Origin: Podocnemis expansa | Lineage: Eukaryota; Chordata; Testudines; Podocnemididae | NCBI GenBank assembly: GCA_007922195.1 | Contig: ML681997.1 | Span: 13,640,912-13,704,911 of the forward strand | Direction of reading: 5' to 3' | Length of the DNA stretch: 64,000 bases | Shown here: positions 1-16,725 of the stretch, piece by piece | Position numbering within the stretch: position 1 is the stretch's first letter | How the letters are laid out: each line of letters opens with the position of its first letter | Position numbers and translations under genes: made by a program | The notes under the pieces: model-generated | Told to the model about the DNA's origin: nothing | Databases searched by the model: none | Seen by the model: the letters and a program-made list of their open reading frames with translations, nothing else

Positions 1-345
1 CACCATTAACCTTCTTAGCAAAGACGGAAGCAAAATAGGCATTAAACAACTCAACTTTCTTGATGTCATCCGTTATTAGCTTTCCATCCCTAAATACTTG
101 TATTATTCTTTTGTATTTATGTTCTGTAAATTGTCCATGTTTCCACTGTCTATAGAATTAGTTTTTGATTGTCAGATCATTACAGAGCTCATGATGGTGC
201 CATATTGGCCTCTTACTATTCTTCTAATCTTTTCTTTACGTGGGGACAGTTTGCTGTTGCACCTTTAATATTGTCTCTGAAAAAATTCCAGCTCTTGCAA
301 ACTCTTTATTGCTTAGATTTTCTTCCTGAGAAAAGTTCTCTGAAT
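1..345 (-). mobile_element. CR1 LINE fragment, ORF2 between endonuclease and reverse transcriptase
   Basis: On the minus strand bases 1-80 read as DDIKKVELFNAYFASVFAKK, the stretch that precedes the reverse transcriptase in CR1 ORF2. The sequence up to about 345 continues as the upstream part of the same ORF, with small deletions and stops. It runs off the left window edge, so its 3' end is not visible. It lies inside the presumed CEP170 intron. Confidence 0.75.
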
Positions 346-6455
<6,110 letters not shown>

Positions 6456-8944
6456 CTGAACACAAACAGAAAAACACACTCATGATTTGTTGTTAGTGGC
6501 TGGCCAATAACAGAAGCAAGTCCATTGACTGCATTGCAATTCACCTGAAAGCATTAGGCAAATTTTGCGAGAGGTTTATGAACAAATGAGAACAGGTGGC
6601 TACCCGAACCCAATGACTATGAAACTCCACTGGCGCAACAGAAGCAGAAAAGACCAGGCACTCTATGGGCACTGGCAATCTGCTGCATCCAGACTGGCCA
6701 GGAGTATAGTGCATGCTTCCTCTACCTCCATATTCAGGCCTTCAAGCTGGTCTGTAACAACTGGCCATGCCAGCTGAGGGAGCAAGAAAACACAGCATGC
6801 CCGCTTACTCACCTTTGTGGGGTACCTGCATCACAGACACAGCAAAAGGTGGGGGACAGAAAGAGCATGGGACCTGCTACTGTCCTGTAGCTGCAGTCCA
6901 TTATTTCCCTTCCCCACGAAACTGTGACTTTCAGAGTCACGCTCATCACAGTTCACTCTCCACTCTGCTCCAGCACGGTGCAGCTGTAGGCTTCCCATTT
7001 TCCTAGATGCACTGCACCATCATGGTCCACCTCTATGCTTGGTCAGAGATCAGCATTGCTAATGCATAAACGAGCACGGCTTCCACAGGCAACCGTCCCA
7101 GCTAGCCTGTTGTGGCTTGTGCCCACTCATTAGGTTTCCAGAGTGGACAGGCAAGAAAGCCATTTGAGTGGGGAAAGGGAGGGATAAATACTCCCAGTTA
7201 ATGAGCAACTTAGACTATGCATCCTCTTGTCAGACACATGCCTAACTTGGCTTTTCGGTTGGTGCAGACCTATTAACTGCTGGGACGTGAGGCTGTAACT
7301 GTGACAAAGCTACAAACACACTGCATCAGTAAAAAGGCCATCTTCCACCCCAGGGACATTACAACCAGTTCCAAGACTGTGCCTGACTTGGAAGGCCCAG
7401 GGAGAAGTTCTGGGTAGGGTCTGACTTGGATTATGAACTCACTGTGGCATGGATCCTGCCTTCATCTTCATCCCTTACACAGTTAAGCAGTAGATGCTTT
7501 GACAAAATGCTGCTGCACGCCCCTAACCCATCTTTTTGTGTTTCCTTTACTGTTCCTTTCTCGCATCCACGAGTGCCCCTGGCTGTCATGGGCTCCTTCC
7601 ATCCTTTCTCAGGTACTCCTTGCTTGGAACATAAAAGCACCAAGATGGGAACAGATGGAGAAAGCCACACAGAACAGACACAAAGGGAGGACCAAAGGGG
7701 TAGCCATGTTAACCTAGTCCAACAAAAGGAACAAGAAGTCCTGTGGCACTTTGAAAGACTAACCAATTTATTTATTGAATGAGCATTCATGGGAGAAAAT
7801 GCCACTTCATCAGACACTTTGAAGATGGCGAAGTGAGATTTTCTCCCATGAAATCTCATGAGACAAATAAATGGGGTAAGTCTTTCAAAGTACCACAGGA
7901 CTCCTTGCTTGTTTTTACAAAATTCCTTGTTTGTTTTTAGAAGGGAAGGACTTCACATCACTTATAAATCCATTTCCCGTCACCTCCAGCCTCACTTGGC
8001 CACACAGCCATTCAAACACAGGGGCATGCTTTAAGTGCAAGAAGCCAGGAGACCCTGTCAGTACCAAAAAGCATTTGTGGAGGCGCCAGACAGAAAGGTC
8101 TGTGCTGTTCCACGGCTAGTTCTATAGTACTGCTAGGGGATGAAGAAACTCAGCCCACCACCTGACACCACATTTTGCTTCTCATGCCACGCAGAGAGCC
8201 CCTGTTGGCATTTGTTGCTAGGAGGATGGGAATAAACACACCATACAAGCGGCTATTGGCCCACAATGCAGAAAGTCAGTGGAATAATCGAAGCTGCGAC
8301 CCTTGGCTAGAGTCCGCAGAGAGAGGCTGTATCTTTCATCAGCTCTCACCCTTAGCAGCAGACATCACTGAAACTAATGCTTATTATGGACATTTCTGTG
8401 AGGAGAGGAGGGTTATTTAGACAGGAAGCAAAAAAAAAAAAAAAAATCCAGAACAAAGCCACTCAACCCCTCTGAAACACACAAGTGTTTTTATTTTTAA
8501 AAGGAGAGGTGGGGAAAGGGATTTGCCAGCCCATACACCGGCTGCTAATGCTCAAATCCACCCCAGGACAGGGGCAGAGGCAGAACAAAACACGCCAGGG
8601 GATGTTTAAGATGCTGACTGCATGCGTGCTGGGGCCACAGATGCCAAGAATAAACTGGCTGGCTTGCCTATGCCTCCATGATCCGCCACCATTAGAAAGC
8701 TGCTGCCAGACATCCCCACCCAGGGAAAACACCAACCAAACAAGGTGCGACAACAAACCCTCCAGCCTCTGCGCTGTGCAGAGGGGGATGGACCACAGCC
8801 CCTATTAGTCCTGGGGGACGGGGGGGGGGGTCCTGGGCTCTTTTGTCTGGAGACGAGCGGGCTGGGGTGGGGGAGGGAATCAGGGGATGTGATGGCTCCA
8901 CGCACTTTGTCTATTCCCCTGCCTAGTATTCTCCCCAGGACTTG
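6456..8944. other. Probable CEP170 5' intron, no exon seen
   Basis: This lies between the coding exon and the CpG island. It holds one foldback PLE insertion (7717-7916), an A-run near 8431 and a G-run near 8820. The short open frames have no recognisable domain and no convincing splice signals. I see no second 5'UTR exon, but such exons are hard to see by eye. Confidence 0.5.
7717..7916. mobile_element. Foldback Penelope-like element insertion
   Basis: The left arm (about 7717-7808) is a PLE 3' tail in minus orientation, with AGTCCTGTGGCACTTT and AGACTAAC. The right arm (about 7831-7916) is the same tail in plus orientation, with GTACCACAGGACTCCTTG. The arms meet at the shared AAGTG-GGA region and form an imperfect palindrome of about 85 bp per arm. 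Confidence 0.75.
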
Positions 8945-9812
8945 AAATTAGGGGCGAATAGGGGTGCTCACTAAACTGATACACCACTGTTACTAGCTGA
9001 CAACTGGCAGTGCTAGGAAATTCAGGGAGGTGTCAAGGGGTTTGGGGGTGCTCACTAAATTAGTATAACACTGTCACTAGCTGACAGCTGGGGGTGCTGG
9101 GAAATTTGGGGGGTGCAGGAGGACTGGGCTGCTTACTAAATTGGTATAACACTGTCACTAGCTGATAACTGGGGAGGGTGCTGGGAAATTCAGGGGGTGT
9201 CAGGAGGATTGGGGGTGCTCACTGAATTAGTATAACTGTCACTAGCTGAGAACTAGGAGTGCTGGGAAATTCAGGGGGTGTCAGAGGGATTGGGGGTGCT
9301 CACTAAATTGGTATTATACTGTCGCTGACAACTTGGGGTGTTGGGAAATTCTGGAGATGTTGCGGGATTGAGGGTGCTCACTAAATTGGTATAAACTGTC
9401 ACTAGCTGACAACTGGGGGTGCTGGGAAATTCAGGGGGTGTCAGAGGGATTGGAGGCGCTCACTAAATTAGTATAAGACTGTGACTAGCTAAGAACTGGG
9501 GGTGTTGGGAAATTCAGGGGGTATCAGGGGATTGGGGGGTCCCCACTAAATTGTTATAACACTGTCAGAAGCTGACACCTGGGGGGGCTGGGAGATCCAG
9601 GGGTGTCAGGGGATTGGGGGGTGCTCACTACATTGGTATAAGACTGTCAGTAGCTGACAGCTGGGGTGCTGGGAAATTTGGGGGGTGCAGGTTAAGTGGG
9701 GTCCATACTAAATTGGTATAACACTGCCGCTGACAACTGGGGGTGCTGGGAAATTCAGGGGTGTCAGGGGATTGGGGGGTGCTCACTACATTGGTATAAG
9801 ACTGTCACTAGC
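8945..9812. repeat. 82-bp minisatellite, about 10.5 copies
   Basis: The motif GGTGCTCACTAAATTGGTAT recurs near 8966, 9048, 9130, 9212, 9294, 9374, 9455, 9537, 9619, 9700 and 9778, a period close to 82 bp. Each unit also holds CTGTCACTAGCTGACAACTG and GTGCTGGGAAATTCAGG. Units differ by substitutions and small indels. The array stops at the CpG island. Confidence 0.9.
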
Positions 9813-9829
9813 TGGGTGCAGGGGGGAGG

Positions 9830-10340
9830 GAAATCCCTGCCGCAAATCGCCCCGTGCGGGGGGACGCAGCAGGGCCGGGCCGGGCCGGGCCGGGCCGGGG
9901 AGCCCGGGACAGGGGGACCCCACCCCGCCCCCAGCAGCTCGGCCGGGGCCCACGCGCGGAGCGGAGCGGAGCCGGGCGGCCAGGTGGTGCCGCGTCCCGC
10001 CCGCTGCCGGTGCCGGTGCCGGTACCTGTCGCTGCCCCCGGCCTTGGCCTTCGCCTCCTTCTCCCGGTGCAGCCCGCCCGAGCCTCCGCCGCCGCCGCCG
10101 CCCGGGCCCCGCACATCCCGCCCCGCAGGTTCCCACGTCAGGGGGCGGCCCCCAGCCCGCCCCGCCCCCGGCGCCGGGCAGGTTGGGTCAGGTGACAGGT
10201 GACGATCCGGGCCGGGCCGGGCGTGCGAGGCGGCGGGGCGGGAGCTGCCAGTGCGGGGGCGGCCTCATCCTCCCCCCCCCGGGCCGCTCCTCCTCCTCCT
10301 CCTGCACCGAGCGGCCAGGCTCCGAGGACCAGGACTGAGC
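9830..10340 (-). promoter_or_regulatory. CEP170: CpG island, likely CEP170 promoter and untranslated exon 1
   Basis: The block is very rich in G, C and CpG, with five tandem CCGGG units near 9874-9899 and several GGCGGG and CCGCCC boxes suited to Sp1. It is the only such island in the window and lies 3.4-4 kb upstream of the CEP170 start codon on the minus strand. A minus-strand CGACAG|GTACCG near 10020 could be the donor of exon 1. In human, CEP170 and SDCCAG8 are divergent neighbours, so the island may be bidirectional. No coding start for SDCCAG8 was seen. Start sites are inferred, not observed. Confidence 0.7.
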
Positions 10341-10499
10341 CCGGGCCGAGGTTCCCTCTCATTTTCCCCAGGCTGTGCCTGCAAAAATTGTCTTTGTGTG
10401 CATGCATGTTAGCACTCTTGAATTGTTTTGGGCAGGCTTTAGTTTGCTGCATGGTTTGATTTCACGACGAATGCGCGCAAGCGCACACACGGATCAGAA

Positions 10500-11233
10500 G
10501 AGGGGTCTCAAACATGTGGCTCGTGGGCCGCATGCGGTCCCTAAAGCTATTTCTTGCAGCCGCCAACGACCGGGGCGTTGCTGGCGTTGGGCACTCGGGG
10601 CACATGCCCCAAATCCCAGCAGCAGTGCCCCGGATCTGGCAGGGCTACTCCTCTCCTGGACTCCAGCCCAATCGGGCCAGAGATCTGGGGCCCAGCAGCC
10701 ATGGCGGTCCCATCCCCAACCAGGGATCGGGGGCCCAGCTAGCCACAGTGGCCCTGTCCCCGGCCAGGGATGCAGGACCCAGCCGCCCACATCCACTTCC
10801 AACCCCATCCCCAGGCAGCAATGCAGGACCTGGCCTCTCATGGCCACTTCCAGCCCTGGCCCCAGCCGGGGATGCAGGGCCTGGCCTCCCATGGCCACTT
10901 CCAGCCCTGGCCCCAGCTGGGGATGCAGGGCCTGGCCTCCCATGGCCACTTCCAGCCCTGGCCCCAGCTGGGGATGCGTGGCCTACCCACCCACACCAGC
11001 ACAGCGGCTTCCAGCCCTGGCCCCAGCCAGGGGGCTGAGGGCAGGGCCTGGGCCCATGCCCCAGGTCCCTCCCCAGGGCAGCAACACCCCTGCCAACAAC
11101 ACTACCGTTACCAATATTTGCAGTGTTCTATGAAAAGATTTCAGGGGTGCAATGCATGGGCTAATGTACTAGTCCTCTTGCAGCCCTGTACTAGTCCTCA
11201 TGGGGCCCTAGTGATTTGAGTTTGAGACCCCTG
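10500..11233. mobile_element. Non-autonomous hAT element, 734 bp
   Basis: The termini are AGGGGTCTCAAACATGTGG on the left and GAGTTTGAGACCCCTG on the right, imperfect inverted repeats of a hAT family. The flanking 8-mers are GATCAGAA and GCTTAGAG (5 of 8 match). The ends match the shorter copy at 12387-12575; the GC-rich middle is extra. Open frames here are composition artefacts. Confidence 0.8.
10819..11035. repeat. 51-bp tandem repeat inside a hAT element
   Basis: GATGC followed by GGCCTGGCC recurs at 10871, 10922 and 10973, exactly 51 bp apart, with a diverged unit before. Each unit has CATGGCCACTTCCAGCCCTG. The two central units are nearly identical, so the expansion is recent compared with the element. 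Confidence 0.85.
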
Positions 11234-11271
11234 GCTTAGAGGGAACAGTGGCACCATCCTTGCGGTGGGGG

Positions 11272-11530
11272 TACGGTTACCAGACACCAAAGCATGGAAA
11301 GGAGAACAGGAAGTAGGAAAAGGAGGACATTGGAGGATGTGGAGAAAATGTAGCATTAATGTAATATTCGCTTCCCCCTAAAACAGGGTGTTCCGGGGCA
11401 TTCCAGCATGCTTTAACCCCTGTAAGTAAAAAACCAGACACAATGTATTTTTAAAAAGCCTGCCAGATGGAGGACATGGAGGCAAAAAGGAAGATGTGTC
11501 CTCCTTTTGCCTGACATCTGGTAACCCTAG
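11272..11530. mobile_element. MITE with GGTTACCAG inverted termini
   Basis: The left end ACGGTTACCAGACA and the right end TGACATCTGGTAACCCTA are inverted repeats around 260 bp. The right end is followed at once by unique sequence. A short segment at 11385-11423 (GGGTGTTCC to TTTAACCCCTG) resembles the end of the GC-rich block at 13225-13253 and may be a nested piece. The superfamily is not certain. Confidence 0.55.
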
Positions 11531-12179
11531 CCAGGGGGGCTTTTCGCTGTTAAATGCAATTTGCCTGTTGTCCAAAACATGTGCACAAACGTGGGTGGTC
11601 GTTTTGGCTTACAGATAGGTTGCCCAATGTGCATAAGACGTTGGCCAGACAGAAGCTCATGTACCACCCCATTTTCCATGAGCACACCCATTCCTTGCAT
11701 AGGCACAAGTCAGAGCATGCCAGGGTGTGCATCTACTTTCACCCATTTACTAATGAACATGTTGGCTGCATGCCTGCCCTGAACAGCTGGCAGGGCGAGG
11801 AGCTGATCCGTGTGCCAAATGTAGCTGATGTGGCAGAAGAGATCTGTCTAGCTCTCACTGGTTCTTCAAAGGTGACTCTCACCCTGGTATCTAAACACCA
11901 GACATAACACTGCAGTAGGCAGATGTTAATCTGAAAACTTGACTTTTCCACTCGTAATGAATATTACTTGTAATAATAGTAATACGCTTCTCTTTTATGC
12001 TGTGTCTTTCATTCATGGCTCTCAAAGAGCTTTGTCAACATTAATTAAGAGTCACAACTTTTCTGTGATGTAAACGGTGTTATCACCAGATCACAAGGGT
12101 GTAAAGTGAACAGAACAAATTCAGTGTCCGAATTAAGAACTGAGGCCTCCTGTTTTGCTCCCATTCTGTAACCTTTCCA

Positions 12180-12278
12180 GCTTCAAAGCATCTGACAAAG
12201 TGGGATCTTCTTCCACAAAAGCTCGTGATAAATAAATTTGTTAACCTTTAAAAGTGACACAGGACTCCCTGTTTGAAC
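12180..12278 (+). mobile_element. Penelope-like element 3' tail
   Basis: The order CATCTGACAAAGTGGGATC, CACAAAAGCTCGTG, AATAAATTTGTTA and CACAGGACTCCCTG matches the other PLE tails in the window. Only the last 100 bp or so remain, which is the usual severe 5' truncation. Confidence 0.75.
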
Positions 12279-12386
12279 TGAGTCCTGACACCCAGTGCTC
12301 CATGAGAAATCAGCAGAGGACACTGCCCCCCCCAAGGAACTCTGGGATACATCCAGAAGACTTCTGGGACCCACGTCAAGCTAGGG

Positions 12387-12575
12387 CTGGGGTCTCAAAC
12401 ACATGGCCGACAGGCCGCGTGAGGCCACTAAAGCTACTTCCTGCAGCCCACAATGATGCTATTGTTAGCTATATTTGCAATATTGTTGTATGAAAAGGTT
12501 TCAGTGGTGCAGCCTCCGGGCTAAAGTATTAGTCTTCATGCGGCCCTTGTCGGGGATTTGAGTCTGAGACCCCTG
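12387..12575. mobile_element. hAT MITE with perfect 8-bp target-site duplication
   Basis: The 189-bp element runs from CTGGGGTCTCAAACACATGG to GAGTCTGAGACCCCTG. AGCTAGGG directly flanks both sides (12379-12386 and 12576-12583). It shares both ends with the larger copy at 10500-11233 and lacks the GC-rich middle, so it is an internally deleted or ancestral form. Confidence 0.92.
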
Positions 12576-12599
12576 AGCTAGGGCATCGTACAGAGAGGA

Positions 12600-13253
12600 A
12601 AGCAGCAGGGGTTGAACCACAGGTCCCAGTTTAACACAGACTTGGTCCCAGGGGTTAGAATATAATTGGGAGGCCCCGGAACGCTCCTGCACTGGTGGGT
12701 CCCCTCTAGTGCCAGTGGGGCCCGTCCTGTGCCGGTGGGCCCCCCTCCAGTGCTGGTGGGCCCCCCAGACCCCAGCTCCTGCCACCCTCTGCCCCCAATA
12801 CCCCCCCACCCAGCACGAGCCAGTCACCCCCACACTCACCGGCAGTGGCGCGCCTGGGGAGGTGGGAGCGGTAGGCCCTGGGGTGGTGCCGCAGCTGGGG
12901 TTCAGGCAGCAGGCCCCAGGTTGGGGGCGGAGCCTGGAAGTGGAGGGGTTTGGGGCAGGGCTTGAGCCCCTAGTAACACCTCTAGCTCCTGCCCCTGTCT
13001 TCTACCCGCTGAAACACGGCAGAACGCTGCTCTGGGGCCTTCTATTTTTAGGGGCCCAGCGTTTGGGCCCCTAAAAATAGAACGTTGACCCAGAACACTG
13101 AGTTCCAGGGCCCACTATTTTTCAATGGTGGGCCCCAGAACATGGCGTTCCAGCTCCATGTTCTATTTTTAGGGACCCTGGAATGCCGAGCCCCTAAAAA
13201 TAGTGGGCTTCAGAACGGCGTTCTGGGGCGTTCCAGCACACTTTAACCCCTGC
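12600..13253. repeat. GC-rich block with short palindromes
   Basis: The block is G- and C-rich and ends in TTTAACCCCTG. It includes several copies of CTATTTTTAGGG and its complement in alternating orientation. The best palindrome is at 13042-13080. It is probably the inside of a degraded DNA transposon, but no clear duplication was found at its edges. Confidence 0.5.
13042..13080. repeat. Perfect 16-bp-arm palindrome
   Basis: CTATTTTTAGGGGCCC at 13042-13057 is followed by a 7-nt loop and its exact complement at 13065-13080. A looser copy of the same motif follows at about 13165-13202. Confidence 0.95.
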
Positions 13254-13521
13254 TTGGTCCCTCCTGTTACTCTAGGTCACCAGGCCCTAGGTTAACATGG
13301 TGTGTAGATACAAGGTGGTTAGGCTTCAGATCAGGCCCAGTTTAGCCCAGGATTAACATTGTTGTGTAGACATGCATGATTTGACTAGTAGAATAGGCTG
13401 AAATTTCTTTCAGCATGCATTTTTTCACAGTGTTTATCCTCCTCAGTATTCTTAACTGATATTCCTTGAAGGAATGTTCCTAAGCGTGATGGACAAGGGA
13501 TTGGACTAATCTGGAAAGTTT

Positions 13522-13969
13522 GGCTATGTCTACACTTACAAAATTAATTCAAAATAATTATTTTGAAATAACTACTTTGATTTTAATTCAAAGTAATTAT
13601 TTCAGATTAGCACTACTTTGAATTTATTATTTTGAATTAGAAGTCCAGAGAAGACTCTCTAATTTGAAATAAGGTAGGAGTTACTGTTCTGAAGTAGAGT
13701 CTTCACTAGACTCTCTCATTCCAAATAGGGGAAAGCAAGTAAAAGAATAGGGTCATTATTTTGAAATAAGCCTATTCTGCAGCTTAGAATGGCTTATTTC
13801 AAAATAATAATTTCGATTTAAGCCCTATTTCAAAATAAAAGCAGGTTTTATTATTTCAAAATAAATAAACACTTAATTCGAAATAACAAAATACATGCAT
13901 GGGCAGGTAAAAAGTTATTTTAAAACAAGCCTCCTTATTTCAAAATAACTTGTAAGTGTAGGCATACCC
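13522..13969. mobile_element. AT-rich MITE, PIF/Harbinger-like
   Basis: Inverted ends GGCTATGTCTACACTTACAA and (complement) GGGTATGCCTACACTTACAA bound 448 bp. The inside is made of TTATTTTGAAATAA-type units. Possible 3-bp duplications are TTT and TTG. The ends share GGCTRTGTYNACAC with the element at 14551. The superfamily is inferred from the short duplication and end pattern. Confidence 0.75.
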
Positions 13970-14339
13970 TTGTGAACAGAATAAGAAACAAGTTTGAGAA
14001 AACACATCAGTAACAGTGATTTATGAAGATAACTGGAAAATCACCAGTGCTCAGTCATATGATTAGCTTTTTTCTTTTTGAAGGAAAACTAGAGCCTCTG
14101 AGTATTATTTTAATGTATCCAGCTGTGTGCTGATTCTGGGAGAGAGAAGGAACTGATTTTTAGAAGTTCTGTGTGCCCACAACTCCAGCTGAAGTCAATC
14201 AGAGCTGTGAGTGCTTAGTACCTACCTCAGAAAATCAGGCCTCGATTGGTCTTTGGGAACTTATGTGTGTATCTTTGTTACATTAAGAATTTTAATTAGG
14301 GACTAACCAAGTATTTACAAGAGCAGATTGTGGTACAGA

Positions 14340-14545
14340 ATGTCAGTGACGGGCTATAGAGGATACCGCATACCTTGTAACCACATCTGATCTGCATCTG
14401 CAAGAAATTGTCCACAGATATACTATGGACATCTGCAGATTTGCAGGACGCTACAATCTGTCATTTTAAACCAGAGGTTTTGTTTTTCCGGAAGAAATGG
14501 TCTGTATATATAATGTGGGTATCCATGGATTTGCAGGGCTCTAAC
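14340..14545. mobile_element. Degraded MITE of the TAGAGCCCTGC family
   Basis: The segment holds two diverged units with ATCTGATCTGCATCTGCAAGAAAT and GGTATCCATGGATTTGCAGGGCTCTA. This is the family seen cleanly at 50354-50631. The left end is eroded and no duplication is readable. Confidence 0.65.
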
Positions 14546-14550
14546 TCTAT

Positions 14551-15740
14551 GGCTGTGTTCACACAAGGCTTTTATTTTGAAACAACCACTGTTGTTTCGA
14601 AATAAAAGTGGTCATGTCCCAATGACGTTTCTTTATTTTGAAATGATGGGACCCCGTCATTTCAAAATAAAGTCTGTTGTTTCGAAAAAATAAAAACTCC
14701 CCTGCAATCGAAACAGCAGTAGTTTCAAAGCAAGGGCTTTGGCCTTCCTCCCAGGGTCCCTGGCCAGGGTGCTGAGGTGAGCTGCAGGGTGGCACACGGG
14801 GGGCGGCCGGTGCGGGAGCCAGCCGGACCCGCTGCCCAGGCTCCACGGCTGCCCGCCAGGTGGCAGGTGGCAGGTGCCAGGGCTGGCTGGAGCCACTGCC
14901 TGGCTGGGCAGCAGCCCCCTGGGCGGCGAAGGCAGAGCTAGTGGGGTGCCCCAGTCCCCCAGCCCCTGGCTGCCTGCAAGCGGCCAGGGGAGGTGCTGGC
15001 TCTGGCAGGCTCTGCACCCTCTAGTCAATTTCACAGAGGTGAAATTGACCAGGCTGCTGCACTTCACAGTTTAACCTTTAAAAGTGACAAAGGGCACGAG
15101 CCCGGGCATGGGGCTGAGCTGGCGCCTGCAGCTTCTGCCCAGCCAGCAGTGGCTGTGCCCAGATGGGGGGGGCTAAGCCTGCTCCCGTGGCTTCTGCCTG
15201 TGTGCCTGCCCCCAAGCCCGGGCAGCGGGCAGAGCTGGCGCCAGCGGTTTCTGCCAAGGAGGCTGCCCCCGAGCCTGGGTGGGGGGCTGAGCTGGCGCCC
15301 ACGATTTCTGCCCGGCGGGCAGCTGCCAAGCCCGGGCTGCTAGGGCCACCCCGGGGAACGTGGGGAGCTGGATCGATGACCCCCCTCCCCCGTGGGGGTG
15401 GCAGCGAACAAGCCCGGCAAGCCAACTCCGGGACCCCAGCCGAGCAGCAGGAGGGGCGCCCCACAGTCCATCCCCCGCTGCCCCAACAGCAGTGGGGGAG
15501 TCAGGGCAGGGAGTTCCCTGCCCTCTCCAAGTGAAAGCCAGGCAGAGGATTGGTTGCCACATGTCCCATGCCAGGGGCCATGTTGCCACACCTCCCATGC
15601 CACCCCTCTCCTGAAGTGAAATAGCATATCCACACACAGGGCATGCTCTTTTGCTTTGAGGGCTTCCCTTATTTCGAATTAAGATTTTCTTATTTCGATT
15701 TAAGTTATTTTGAAATAAGGGTTAACATGTGAACACAGCC
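14551..15740. mobile_element. 1.19-kb PIF/Harbinger-like element with GC-rich cargo
   Basis: Inverted termini are GGCTGTGTTCACA and TGTGAACACAGCC, flanked by TAT on each side (14548-14550, 15741-15743). TTATTTCGAAATAA-type AT-rich subterminal zones enclose a GC-rich core at about 14705-15640. The core has diverged repeats of GCTGAGCTGGCGCC plus TTCTGCC. The core does not resemble the AT-rich ends, so it may be captured sequence. Its open frames have no known domain. Confidence 0.8.
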
Positions 15741-16144
15741 TATGAGCCTGATTCACTTCTCACATCTACTAGTTTTACACCAGTCTAATTTCACTGACTT
15801 CAGTGGCACTAACCCTGATTAACACCGATGCACAGCTGAGTTCAGAATCTCTCTGCATGCCTTTATATCTCTATAATACAGTGATCAGCTCTCTATGAAC
15901 ACTAGTAGATATCATGCTTACTGTGAGGTAAGGCAATTGGCTGAAAGGCCCATGGTTAGGGTAGAGAAATAAGTGACACTGAGAGCACAAATGAGGGAAG
16001 AGACTCCATTTTCCTCTTCCTCACCTACTCTAAAAGGACGAGTAGGAGTTGGTTATTGATGATTTGTATTATGATTGCCCACCTTGATCAATGTTTAAGT
16101 TCTGAGGAAATGCCTTGTGTTCAAGTGTAATTCACCAAGTCTCT

Positions 16145-16423
16145 TCAGAGAGCTAAAGGACCTAAATTCCACCTTTGTCTGAGACTGCCTCTCCTGCAGC
16201 AATCATTCTTAACTAGGATGCTCCTCTTTTTCTTCTTGTTTTCTCCAGCATTGAACTCCATAGGGCTGGCTAGCTGCAGGACATTGTTTGCGGAAGCTCT
16301 TTCCTTTGGAGATGTTTCAGACTTTGGGAAAAGCAGATCTGTTTCATCCAGCCTTTTAGCCAGCAGTAGATTCTTCATAGGGAAACGAGGTGAAGAACTG
16401 CTTTCTTTCTGGGGCCATTTTCA
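16145..16423 (-). CDS. Unidentified 93-codon ORF, possible exon or retrocopy fragment
   Basis: The minus strand is open for 93 codons between TGA at 16426-16424 and the stop at 16147-16145; the first ATG is at 16378. The translation is polar and charged, with proline-directed sites (SSSSPRFP, SETSPKE), a leucine-rich stretch KNLLLAKRLDETDLLFPKS, and a basic run KKKKRS. It looks more like a disordered phosphoprotein tail than random translation, and the opposite strand reads less plausibly. I do not recognise the protein. I see no strong splice acceptor just upstream. It may be a terminal exon, a decayed retrocopy or a chance ORF. Confidence 0.25.
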
Positions 16424-16725
16424 TTGGCCCTTAATATTTGCTTGTGCATTTTTTTGAAGTATTGGTATAATTTATTTATAGTACTTTTTTAAAAATAGAA
16501 GTGGACTTTACCACAGAATTGAGTTTACTTTTTGGTTGTGTTATGCAGTTATGATTGATTTCACTATTAAACAGTCTAAGTCAAAGTTCTTTCACTGCCT
16601 TTTGAAATACACTGGGCAAGTTTCTGTACTGTCCTATTCACCCAGTAGGTTTATAATGGTACAATTTATTTCTCTATATAATCCTGCCATTTAGGCAAAT
16701 TTTGTTAAAAGGTAGTTATAAAAAG

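Noticed and set aside
9696..10338. Long GC-rich open frames on both strands across the CpG island
   Set aside because: They overlap in several frames and both strands, and translate to Gly/Ala/Pro/Arg-rich low complexity. This is expected from composition in a CpG island.
10375..11219. Plus-strand frames of up to 252 codons with tandem repeats
   Set aside because: They lie within a hAT element; the repeats reflect the 51-bp DNA units, which are a multiple of three, so frames stay open without coding.
12600..13253. Intact hAT element between CAGGGGTTGAACC and TTTAACCCCTG
   Set aside because: The termini look related but the flanking 8-mers do not match, so boundaries are not supported.
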